This document shows positions 55,720-64,000 of a stretch of 64,000 bases of DNA, piece after piece. The DNA is from Hydractinia symbiolongicarpus. Its lineage: Eukaryota; Cnidaria; Hydrozoa; Anthoathecata; Hydractiniidae. The notes under the pieces were generated by a model, which was not told the DNA's origin, made no database searches, and saw only the letters and a program-made list of their open reading frames with translations. The first letter of the stretch is position 1. Each line of letters begins with the position of its first letter. The stretch covers positions 20,685,501-20,749,500 of the forward strand of contig NC_079881.1 of assembly GCF_029227915.1 (NCBI RefSeq), in the 5' to 3' direction. The position numbers were made by a program, and so were the translations under genes.

Positions 55720-56016
55720 ACATATAAAACATATTTTAAAAGCCAATATTTACATAAAATGTTCATAAACTAATTTTTTGAACTTAAATAAGTTATTGCA
55801 ACAACGTATATTTAATGGTAGGTCATTGTATAATGCTGCACCAAGATATTTGAAGGATCTTTTCCCGAACTTCAATATTATGCATGGTAATTTCACTAAC
55901 ACACTTTGATTCCGTATGTTAATTGAATGCTTGTTAATAACAAAATAATTATTGAAATTTTCACAGGCAGTGCTCATCAGACAGCTTTTTACCAAAATGC
56001 ATGCCCGTCCTTTCAC
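55720..56016 (-). mobile_element. LINE C-terminal fragment (5'-truncated)
   Basis: The frame 55750-56016 reads NFNNYFVINKHSINIRNQ and YLGAALYNDLPLNIR, matching the conserved C-terminus of CR1/L2-like ORF2 proteins (compare AHIYNTLPLDIR at 6060). It is an inserted, strongly truncated LINE copy. The 3' UTR probably lies to the left. Confidence 0.6.
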
Positions 56017-56239
56017 CTTTCCTTCAATACTCCCAACCGTATTTTTTCCTCCGACTATTTGTCCGGCTCAATTTTCTATTGATTGTAACTTTTTTTGTTG
56101 GGTCATCGTTAGTTTTAAATTTAAAAGAAAACTATGTGACAACATTGGTGAATCTTCCACATACTTACTTCGTTTACGTATTACAGGTGAAACATATTTT
56201 AATACAAAATACAAATGATCATTAAGTGTTGGCTTTTTA

Positions 56240-58260
56240 TCTCTTAAAATTCCTTTGTAAATTTTTATTAAAGTCTTGATTACCTGTCAAAGATTTTTCT
56301 CCACTAAAATACTCAGATGCCTTCTTTTTATTAGAAACGGTAAACCGGATTGGTGGTGTTGGTAACTATTTTGCTAAATTAAATTGTGCTGACTTAGTTG
56401 CTGGTCAAGAAAAGCAGTAAAGAAAATTACAAAGCTTTGTACAATAAACAAAATGTCAATCTTGTTTATTGTACAAAGCCAGGGTCTATAACCGAAAGTT
56501 TTAATTATTCATAGTTCACATGATGAAGAAGAAGTGTCACCAAAACAATACCATTGTGAACCAGTATACAAGCTAATTTCCTTTCAAAGTCACTAGAATG
56601 AATTATTTTCCATTTACCATTTTGATTTCGTGAGCGGACAAAAAAGAGGTTAACTAACTGAGAACAACAAGGCTCTGTAAAATAACTTTCAGTAAATTTG
56701 GATTTAATTATCGTACACATATATATCTTCCTCCATCAAGGATCTCGCAAACATTGGCAGTGTCACCATTTTTTAGTATAAACCATGAATTCTTTTTTCA
56801 AGAAGAAATACATGTAACCATTGATTTCTGTCCTTTTCTAGCACCTGCTTGTGGACTCTCATAGGCTCTTTTAACAACTTCTGCTAAAGGGTTGCTTGCT
56901 TTCTGACTTGTTTTTTAATGATTTGCAGAAAATTTTCAAAGGGGAAACAAGATATGTCATCCAAAAACGTAGTTAAGTTTCGAACATTTTCATTAAGGTG
57001 GATTAAGCTGTGCACATTATATGTCGTAAACGTAGGACCATATATAGTTGATGACTGCTTCACAAAATATCGCATCAAGTTACTAGCATACTCTAGATTA
57101 TGTTTACGGTAATTATCATCAGCATCTAGAAAGATTCTCATGGCATAACACTAAACAATGTTGATATACCCAGTTCTGTAGCTTTCCACCGTTTTAATTC
57201 ATCTAGCCTTCTGGGCTGTCTTGCCATTTCCTCTGGCATAGTAACATTTAGTTGGTGAAGATGATCAGAGATTTGACCAATTTGTCCTGATGAAAGCTTA
57301 CATATACGAGGACCGTTTTTTAAATAAAACAACAATCGCCTAACTACTCCTAAACGAATTAAATGCATGCAGTCTAATGCAAAAGCCCTGATACATAGGA
57401 TACTGCTATCTGTAAATGGGTTTTCAGATGTTTGATGTTCCTTGTATTCGTACTCTTTAAATGCATCATTTAGCCTTAGTTTACTCTCTTTATCCTAAAA
57501 AATCATCCAATGGATAACAATCTCACTCTTAACTTGGCATCTTTCACAGTCATAGTACCCGTTGTGACTTTTAAAAAACTGGCGAGCTGGAGCATCACGA
57601 AGAAAGGCCTTTTTTACTGGGATTTTCTTACCATCAAATTCAATCCCACTTATTTCTAATTGACTGTACTCATTAATAAAATCCTTCATAAATTTGATAT
57701 TGTTACTGGGTTTACATTTACCACTAAAACAAGATACAAGAAATGTTTGTAATCCAGATATAGCTGCTAAAACAGGCCACAACCGCACATTGGAAGACTT
57801 AAGTAACGGAATCTCATCTACATTAACTATTAATAATGTTTCATTTAGTTTAATTTTTGTCTGATACCTTTCTCTATACCAAGATAGACATAATTCTCAC
57901 GACATTTTGCTACAGCATTAACAATCTGAGGAGTTTCAATGTTCTACTATCAATGGGCAGATCGATATGTCCATTGCTATGTAGTAGTTGAACAAGTTCA
58001 TTTGAGGCAGTTCTTTTTAATTTCATTTTTTCAAGCCCAGCTTGCTGATTTCCCAGGAAATTCATCAACCTCATCTGATGTTACTTAAACTGGTTGCCAA
58101 TGATTCTCTATCACTTTCAGTGACCAATTCAGTATCCACTGCTTATTGTCCTAAGATCACACTCATTTTCAAATTCATTTTCACTATTTTGTATTTGTTC
58201 TTCTTCACTAACATCTCAAATGTTCTGTACCAGCCCCTCTCTCCTTGCTTCATGACCTTG
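56240..58260 (-). pseudogene. CACTA (EnSpm) transposase relic
   Basis: Minus-strand blocks follow the order of animal CACTA transposases. NVRLWPVLAAISGLQTFLVS, FSGKCKPSN, KFMKDFINEYSQLEISGIEF, FLRDAPARQF and SHNGYYDCERCQVKSE occur at 57495-57788. LNVTMPEEMARQPRRLDEL and RWKATE occur at 57138-57368. YASNLMRYFVKQSSTIYGPT, YNVHSLIHLNENVRN and CFPFENFLQIIKK occur at 56884-57141, followed by a C-terminal frame (56505-56720). A weaker stretch, EVDEFPGKSAS, lies near 58060-58080. Stops split the gene. It would cut and paste with CACTR termini, which I did not find. The left part is disturbed by a LINE insertion and the right end meets the USP element at 58320. Confidence 0.75.
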
Positions 58261-58326
58261 CGTTTATCATTTCTGATTCCTTTCACCGAGCGTTACCTCT
58301 CTGCTGGAAATGGTTAAGTCAAAGCT

Positions 58327-58545
58327 GTGATCCTTACGTCGAGGAGAAAAGAACAGGAAAAACGATGGAAAAAGCGTAAGGCTTACCGTGTGTTTCTCAG
58401 AGATCCTTATCAGGCTGGCAAAAATTTACTAGACCCTGGGAGATTTGTCAAATTGGAAGTACCAAAAGAGTCTATGGACGGCCACAAAAAGAAATCAATG
58501 CAAGATCCAATGCGTGATGTAGCATTGCCCTTATTGGAAGGTTAA
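58327..58545 (+). pseudogene. Family-2 ORF piece: basic pre-RT region
   Basis: RRKEQEKRWKKRKAYRVFLR, DPYQAGKNLLDPGRFVKLEV and DPMRDVALPLLEG align with the pre-RT region of the full-length protein (RRGEKRRRRK, DPYKAGKDLLNPKS, SSLPLLPGLP). It stops at GGTTAATAAAAATTAAG, where 3'-UTR-like sequence begins. Confidence 0.8.
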
Positions 58546-59085
58546 TAAAAATTAAGTTAGCAAGGGGGTTTGATCATACTAGGTCCTGTCTTTGGAGAGT
58601 GACGACTCCACTTATTACCCCAGTTAAAAAAAAAGCACTAGCAGGGGAGTTTGATCACACATGATCTTGTCTTTGGAGAGTAACGACTCCACTTATTACC
58701 TGAGTTAAAAACAAAAAATAGCACAGTTGAACAGAAAATGGTCAAAGTTTACTTTAGGAAGATAGGGATGTCTAGTTTCTGCTGATGACCGTCCGCGGAC
58801 CTCTTCGAGGTGACCCAGCTAGACATCCAGGGTATTTAGGTTTATAAATATGGGTCGAAACCTACCTGCCCTTGGTTTAAGTTCTGTTCATCTTTTCAAA
58901 TGTGTTTTGCCCTCTTTATTTTTTTAGATTTTTTTAAATTAATTCCTTGTAAAAAGGGAGAATTGTGCTTTTAGAGGCATTTTCTCTAGAGGAGTACAAC
59001 CTCTAGCTTATTTCCAAAGACCTAACAGGTTGAGTTTATCATTACGGTGGCTTGCCACCTCTCTGTAAATTATTTTCTGTCTTTT
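58546..59085 (+). mobile_element. Family-2 3' UTR nested in the ORF (solo end or intron)
   Basis: Plus-oriented equivalent of 14333-14900: two GGAGAGT.ACGACTCC modules (near 58597 and 58675), the TGTCTAG structure (58769-58825), CCTCTAGCTTATTTCCAAAG, and a terminus CTCTGTAAATTATTTTC. The joins read like splice sites: GAAG/GTTAATAA at the left, and TTTTCTGTCTTTTACATTTC then AAG at the right. It could have been inserted into, or be removed as, an intron. Confidence 0.75.
58769..58825 (+). other. Structured 3'-UTR element, copy 5
   Basis: TGTCTAG/CTAGACA stem with inner GTCC-GC-GGAC and ACCTC-TTC-GAGGT hairpins. It is the clearest copy. Confidence 0.65.
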
Positions 59086-59089
59086 ACAT

Positions 59090-59500
59090 TTCAAGAATTT
59101 CAACGAGTTCTTCAGTCTCGTTGCAATGGCTCTGCGCCAGGTATCAATATAATACCATATAAGGTTTACAAATATTGCCAAAAAACTGCTTCTTTCTTAT
59201 TTAATACATTAAAATCAAGTCTTAAACGTGTTGTATTTGAGGTTTTTATTTCCAAACGCCAACCTCCCAAACCACCCTGCATAAAGGATTATAGACCAAT
59301 AGCTTTATTGAAAGTGGAAGGTAAACTATTCTGTAGCCTAATCTCGAAACGTTTAGAGACTCACATCGTAAAAAATAATAATTCTGTCAACAAAAGTATT
59401 AAGAAAGATTGTATGGAAAAGGTTCCTTGTTTGTTGGGAGCATATGTCCCTAGTTTGGTCGGCATTAAAATCTGCCAAGACTGACAAAGCTTTCCGTTTC
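59090..59500 (+). pseudogene. Family-2 RT fingers
   Basis: FQEFQRVLQSRCNGSAPGIN, IPYKVYKYCQKTASFLFNTL, CIKDYRPIALLKVEGKLFC and SKRLETHIVKNNNSVNKSI align with residues about 270-400 of the full-length protein. A frameshift follows CMEKVPCLLG, and the frame is cut by the hAT element in the IWLD codons of motif A. Confidence 0.8.
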
Positions 59501-60261
59501 AGCTATATGGCTCAGGGGCGGATCTAGGATTTCTGATGTACCCCGTCATAAAATGTACTTATATTAGTGACAGGCGAGGGCCCACCATGGTTGGGCCTGA
59601 GGAGCCAGAAAGTTTTTAAACATTGGAGGATCCTAGATTGTCTGAAAACAACATTCACGCATCTAAATTGTAAATTATTTGGAAAATAAAAAGGCTATTT
59701 GTCATTCATACAGCATAAAACGAAAATCGTTGCCGTGTCATCTTTTCAACAATGTTGTTTGGTTGCTTGTCTTACTTGCTGAGTTTCTATTGTTATATAT
59801 GAAGCCTATGAACTAAGTAAACAAGATTATCTGATATAATTTATAAATGTTAATAGGCCGTTTCGCTCAATATCAGAGCTCATCAGCATGCCTAGGATCA
59901 TTTGTACCTATTCAATTCATTTTGAATTGCTTTAATATTTATTGTTTAGTGTTGTGTTCTGTCGCTGTTGTATTTTTCTGCCTTTTACGGTCAATGTTTT
60001 TAGGAAATCCTTGCAAAAAGGGGGATTTTGCTTTTTTGTTGCAACCTCTTACTATAGTAGAACCAGCTGTCATTAGACAAGAAATATCATTACAGCTAGC
60101 TGTTTTGTCACCTCATCATCATCAACAAAAAATGTCATCCAGACATGGACAGCCAAATAAAAAAGAAGTAAAGAATTAAGATAACAAGATACAATGATGA
60201 GGAAAAAATAGAGAAAAATTTAGCTGTCATTGGCATATTTATATTTAAAAAATAATAAAAA

Positions 60262-60590
60262 TACAGGATAACTTGACAACTGCAACTATGTTCTACTATT
60301 TCTTGACAGTTGTCAATTAAATTATAATGAATATTGGAATGAAATGGTTTTATATAAATTAAAATGAATGCAGGATAAAATGACAACTGAGTAACCCCAT
60401 AGTCCCTGCAACTATGTTCTACTATTTCTTGACAGTTGCCAATTAAATGATAATGAATATTGGAATGAAATGGTTTGATATGAATAAAAGTGAATGCAGG
60501 ATAAAATGACAACTGAGTAACCCCATAGTCCCTGCAACTATGTTCTATTATTTCTTGACAGTTGTCAATTAAATGAAAATGAACTATGGA
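60262..60590. repeat. 126-bp minisatellite inside the hAT element
   Basis: Three units mark CTATGTTCTA at 60286, 60412 and 60538, with TTTCTTGACAGTTG, AATTAAATGATAATGAA and CAGGATAAAATGACAACTGA in each. Units differ at a few bases. Confidence 0.9.
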
Positions 60591-60759
60591 CTAAAAAAAT
60601 GGAAATGGAACACGAAATATGTTAACAATCAAAGTGATAAAGTAGTATTAACATAAGTGTTTTAATAATTTTGATAAACATATTTTCTATTAAATTAATT
60701 TTTTAAGAATACCAATAGTATAATATAATACCAACCTTTGCAACAAATATACATAACAA

Positions 60760-61020
60760 TTAAAATTCAAGCCTACGATTTAAAAGAGCGTATCTATCAA
60801 TAACTTTATCTTTGTCAGGGATAATTTCTTGATAGATATATAACAATGCTAACCCATTTAAACGATCATTGGTCATGGTACTCCGTGCGTATTCTTTTAA
60901 CCTTCTTAATGCAGAGAAACTCCTTTCACTCTCACAGAAAGTAACAGGAAGAGTCCCAAGAATACGTAGGGCTATTTTTATATTTTCAAAACCAGGGAAA
61001 GAAACTGCTTTTAATGCCAA
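60760..61020 (-). pseudogene. hAT transposase C-terminus (hATC dimerisation)
   Basis: LRILGTLPVTFCESERSFSA then LRRLKEYARSTMTNDRLNGL, ending ALLYIYQEI, is the typical hATC dimerisation domain of ZMYM1-like transposases. This is the very part missing in copy 1. The DUF4371 core is deleted here. Confidence 0.85.
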
Positions 61021-61576
61021 GGATATGCTATCAGGGAGAGTATCAGTATATTCTTCCCAATATTTTTCCCAGAGCGACAGTTCAGATTGAAGGGCATTAA
61101 CACTAAGAAAATCAGACGTATAAAATTGACATATATGACGTATAAATTGACAAAAAGTTCAATTCAAGCAAGTAGCCTTAACTGTTGCGTCAAACTATTA
61201 TCACCTACCAGACATAAGGATATGGAGCTAAACAAGCAATTTCCAGATGATTCGGACCTAAACAGTGAAAAATAAATAAATATTTCTTAGAGAAATTAAA
61301 GAGAATTCACTCCTCAGAGCAAAGATACTAAGTTTTAACATTTTGAGAAGAATCAAAACCATTATTAATTCCACACACACATGCCAGCTAGCTACCATGG
61401 ATACGGTTGCTAGCTCTCTTTTCGAAGAGTAATAATCAAAACAAAAACCACGAATACATGTAGCTAGCTAGCTAGCCATAAGTAGTTCATGGTGATGACA
61501 TAGTGATGTACACTTAATTACTATGGTAACAAATGGTCAGCAATAATCAGAAATGGAAATTACAGAAAATAAAATC

Positions 61577-61900
61577 TTACCTCAATGCAACACAATTCTT
61601 GGAAGAAACTGATGCAGGAAGATATTTCAAAGCATCTTCATTTACACCAATTTCTCCACAAGAAAGTACAGCATAAAGCTGTTCTGTGTTTAAAAACACA
61701 TTTTTATTTGAATTTATCCATTTCTCAGAATAAGTATTAAATATTTCAATCAATTTCTGCAAATCTTCGTCTTGAAATAATTTCAAAACATCTTCTCTCA
61801 CTGAACTAAACGCCATGTTGAGCAATGATGTTGAGGAAGATATAAAGATGAAGACTAGCGTGAGCATTTTGGCTTTTGCAGGGTATTGATTTTTAGCCAA
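61577..61900 (-). pseudogene. hAT transposase N-terminal fragment
   Basis: 107 residues beginning MAKNQYPAKAKML. The middle (MAFSSVREDVLKLFQDEDL, then QKLIEIFNTYSEKW) has the same position and flavour as the N-terminal frames in hAT copy 1 (MAAESMFELVRPAMQKNDL). No domain is known. The region 61190-61265 matches 41985-42060 (AACAAGCAATTTCCAG), joining this fragment to the C-terminus after an internal deletion. Confidence 0.45.
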
Positions 61901-62340
61901 TCACAACTTAAGAAAACTTCTGTAATGACCAATCAAATCCTGCCGGTGTTCTTCTCCTGCAAACCCGGCACTCTACACCAATAAGAGTTAAGAATAACCT
62001 CATTGCTCCGTCAAAAACCTGCAGAACAAAGTCTATATTTTTCTATCCACCATTAAAGATTAGGTCTAGCCATCTTTGCGCCCTGTCTTTGCAACGAAAA
62101 TGAAGCTGATGCCATCACGCGCGCCACCGCCACCACCGCGCGACCATACACACGGCAGCAGCAGCGGCGGCAATATTATTAATTTTTATATTGATGAGCG
62201 CTCAAATGAATACATTATTACACGCCCCAAATATTACTGGTTAGTACTAAATATTTGAAAATTAGATAAACTATATACTTGTTATTTTTAAACCCCGTCC
62301 TTTCACCCATTTGACGGGGTTTGGATCCGCCCCTGTGGCT

Positions 62341-63020
62341 GGATGTAAGCTAATGCATACCCTTCAGTTTCGCACAAACTTATCTTCTTTGCTTTAGAAC
62401 GTTATGGTGTATCGCCTCCCTGGATAGAGCTTATTAAGACTTATTATGGTGGTTTATGGAGTAAATCCTTTTCACTCTCTTTTCCATCAGGGTGGCACTT
62501 GCATGAAGATGGTATTTATATTGGTTGCACCCTCACGATTATTCTTTTCTTGGTAGCCATCAATATTATCATCAAATTTGTTTGTGTGACGGCAAATGAT
62601 CCCGCCCAATCACCAATTAAAGCATTTATGGGCGACATATTTCTAATGTCTCCCTCAGCACATGATTGTCAGAAGTTGCTTTACCGCTATGTTGCTGGTT
62701 TTAACTGAGCAGGCATGTCGTTTCGCGCAACAAAGTCCCGCACCATTGTCATTGATAATGGAGTGTGTAAGAATACAAAATGCCCTTCACAGCTTACGGC
62801 GAATCCATTCCTTCGATTCACGTAACCCTGTTAGGTTTCTTGGTCGCACCATTACTCATTCCCCTTCTGATCATGCCGCTGTTGACAAATTTATCTCAGA
62901 AACTGAACGCGCTCTTTAATTAATTAACTCCTCGTCATTTAAAGGCACTCATAAACTTTGGTTTCTGTGACACTTAGTAATTTCAAGGGCTTTGGTGGCC
63001 AATATTGATATATGAAGTTT
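62341..63020 (+). pseudogene. Family-2 RT palm and thumb with altered FMDD motif
   Basis: After the hAT element the RT continues: LLCF...RYGVSPPWIEL-like codons with indels, YYGGLWSKSFSLSFPSGWHL, GCTLTIILFLVAINIIIKF (motif B) and IKAFMGDIFLMS (motif C, 62620-62655), where the first catalytic Asp of FMDD is Gly. FRATKSRTIVIDNG and NPVRFLGRTITHS (62835-62865) are motifs D and E. Several frameshifts separate the blocks. The copy is inactive. Confidence 0.8.
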
Positions 63021-63227
63021 CTTTGTTTCTGTCATCAAACTAAAACGAAAGATTTCCGTCCTGATCAGGAAATGGTTACGGCTCCATCATTCAATCACCA
63101 ACATCTGTTTATATTCAGCTAGCTCACCTTGTCATCTACCCTTTAAAAGTATGACTTGCGGACATTTATTACTTAGAGATTCTGCTGATCGTGGTTCATC
63201 CTTTTTGCCTACTTTAAAATCAGGTTT

Positions 63228-63885
63228 GTGGAATGTAAGCAATGCTGTTGGCTTCAATATACAAAGGTAGCTGGGTATCATCAAATAGGGAAAGCTGGTT
63301 TTGGTTTGATTAGGCAGAAGCCTATACCTAATAAAGGATGCCGAAAATACTGCAAAACCATAGTTTATGAACACGAAGAGGAGATTTTACTTTCTCATAT
63401 GACAAAGGTAGTGATAGTTATAGAGTTGACATGTTGGGATAAATACAAAATATTGAGATAAATACTCTCTGTTATTGCGGACAATACAAATTAATGGATG
63501 GGCAGTTCACTTCTTCGCAGTTGAGGTTGGCACTCGTGGGTACTGTTCAGATTCTGTGCGAACTTGTTGTCTAGGTTTTCCACCTAAATTAATTCTTTGC
63601 ACTCTAAAATTGCTTGGTTCTAATGCAATAAAATGTTCCTTCCATATTTGGTTGGCCAGAGATTCAAAACCCGGGGAAACGCTTACTACAACAACAGGCA
63701 GTTTCCCTGTAAGCAAGTCACCTTTCAAATTTGCCAAAAGCAAATCACCTGTCCACGTAACTGACAGGAAAGTGATATCCTCAGAGTCAACTTACAAACA
63801 GTGGAATACAAAATAAGGGTAACATTTGCTATGTAAATTCTATTGTACAATGTTTAAACTCCCTACCGCAATTCCATGTAGCCCT
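63228..63885 (+). pseudogene. Family-2 RLE and USP Cys-box remnant
   Basis: KVVIVIELTC (about 63400-63430) corresponds to RVIIVELTC of the RLE. INGWAVHFFAVEVGTRGYC (63485-63545) and FHIWLARDSKP (63640-63670) follow. After a short linker the frame at about 63808-63880 reads NKGNICYVNSIVQCLNSLPQ, a USP Cys box with the catalytic Cys kept and Thr before it changed to Ile. The copy is then cut off. This shows that the RLE-USP order is shared by family 2. The CCHC knuckle and PD motif are missing through a deletion near 63330-63400. Confidence 0.8.
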
Positions 63886-63975
63886 CTTAGCAGGAAATCC
63901 TTGACAGTAACTTTGGAGGAACAAAACCTCTATGATTTAGCCCTAAAACTTAACAGGTTGAGTATTTCATTGTGC
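63886..63975 (+). mobile_element. Short solo 3' end at the window edge
   Basis: AGGAACAAAACCTCTATGAT, TAACAGGTTGAGTATTTCAT and GTGCCTTGC resemble the terminal 80-100 bp of the family-2/3 elements (compare AACAGGTTGAGTTTATCATT at 59028). It truncates the USP codons just upstream. Confidence 0.6.
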
Positions 63976-64000
63976 CTTGCTGCAATGTTCAAAATTTTCT

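Larger units (their letters stand above)
59513..62335 (-). mobile_element. hAT transposon with 5-bp target duplication (copy 2)
   Basis: Termini CAGGGGCGGATCTAGGA (59513) and TTTGGATCCGCCCCTG (ending 62335), flanked by TGGCT at 59508-59512 and 62336-62340. The insertion falls in the ATATGGCTGGAT codons of RT motif A of the family-2 element, so it is younger than that element. The same TIR and duplication length as copy 1 place both in one family. Coding remnants are only the two ends of the transposase. Confidence 0.85.
58320..63885 (+). mobile_element. Family-2 USP retrotransposon, 5'-truncated and twice interrupted
   Basis: The pieces read in order on the plus strand: pre-RT basic region (58320-58545), RT fingers (59090-59500), RT palm to thumb (62341-63020), the end of the RT region and RLE (63228-63816), and the USP Cys box (63808-63880). 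A solo 3' end (58546-59085) and a hAT element (59513-62335) sit inside. An internal deletion removes the CCHC knuckle and the PD motif of the RLE. The protein is much diverged from family 1 but collinear with it. Confidence 0.8.

Noticed and set aside
58769-58825. Hammerhead ribozyme suggested by CTGATGA / CTGAAGA
   Set aside because: The required GAAA after stem II is missing in all copies, and one copy reads TTGATGA. The conserved structure is better described as a stem with two inner hairpins.
1-64000. CRISPR arrays, operons, ribosome binding sites and other bacterial features
   Set aside because: The window is eukaryotic. No direct-repeat/spacer array or bacterial gene organisation is present.

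Overview
This is AT-rich eukaryotic DNA, almost certainly from an animal and most likely an early-branching one (a cnidarian such as a hydrozoan is my best guess, at low confidence). The evidence is the repeat content: animal-type CR1/L2-like LINEs, a BEL/Pao gag remnant, hAT elements of the ZMYM1/DUF4371 type, Harbinger, animal-type CACTA, Helitrons, a Crypton-like recombinase and a THAP-domain gene. GCTAGCTA-rich noncoding DNA is common. I see no intact ordinary host gene. The only candidate is a THAP-domain gene near 21.4-22.8 kb, with plausible introns but a damaged first exon.

The main content is a group of non-LTR retrotransposons with one unusual protein layout. The best copy (7370-12737, minus strand) has a single uninterrupted 1421-residue ORF. 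It encodes a reverse transcriptase, a CCHC zinc knuckle, a restriction-like endonuclease (RLE) and, at the C-terminus, a complete ubiquitin-specific protease (USP, peptidase C19) domain with its Cys, His and Asn boxes and a zinc ribbon. Remnants of the same USP occur in at least five other places, belonging to at least three sequence families: 12737-13766, 13767-14330, 27850-28510, 30069-31107 and 63808-63880. The USP is therefore an inherited part of the element, not a chance fusion. I read it as a deubiquitinase carried by an R2/NeSL-like retrotransposon.

Layout. 0-4 kb: degenerate AT-rich repeats, then abutting Helitrons (3377-4073). 4.5-6.4 kb: a broken LINE (+). 6.5-16 kb: an old USP retrotransposon (-) split by a near-identical head-to-tail pair of family-1 elements (7370-13766) and by short solo 3' ends. 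16.8-20.9 kb: a DDE transposase scrap, unidentified ORFs and a BEL/Pao gag relic. 21.4-22.8 kb: THAP gene. 23.2-24.4 kb: LINE relic. 26.85 kb: tRNA-like sequence. 27.2-28.5 kb: family-3 USP element (-). 29.3-31.1 kb: 5'-truncated family-1 copy (-). 31.6-35.1 kb: a LINE with a 2A-like motif, and an inverted truncated partner. 35.6-36.6 kb: Crypton-like tyrosine recombinase relic. 39.8-43.1 kb: hAT element with 5-bp target duplications. 43.6-44.6 kb: Harbinger relic with a nested solo 3' end. 46.1-48.1 kb: TA microsatellite and a deleted family-1 copy (+). 51.2-53.1 kb: an unidentified decayed coding region with a nested family-3 end. 54.6-58.3 kb: CACTA relic and LINE scrap. 58.3-64 kb: family-2 USP element (+), interrupted by a solo 3' end and a second hAT.

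The elements share 3'-UTR modules. Hairpins with the same architecture recur in diverged families and show a paired base change, and a 57-nt structure bounded by TGTCTAG/CTAGACA is found in five copies. Very short 3' fragments (about 45-600 bp) are scattered through the window, as expected from target-primed reverse transcription with heavy 5' truncation. In both places where a family-1 5' end can be seen, it is preceded directly by the 3' end of another copy, a head-to-tail arrangement resembling Penelope pseudo-LTRs.
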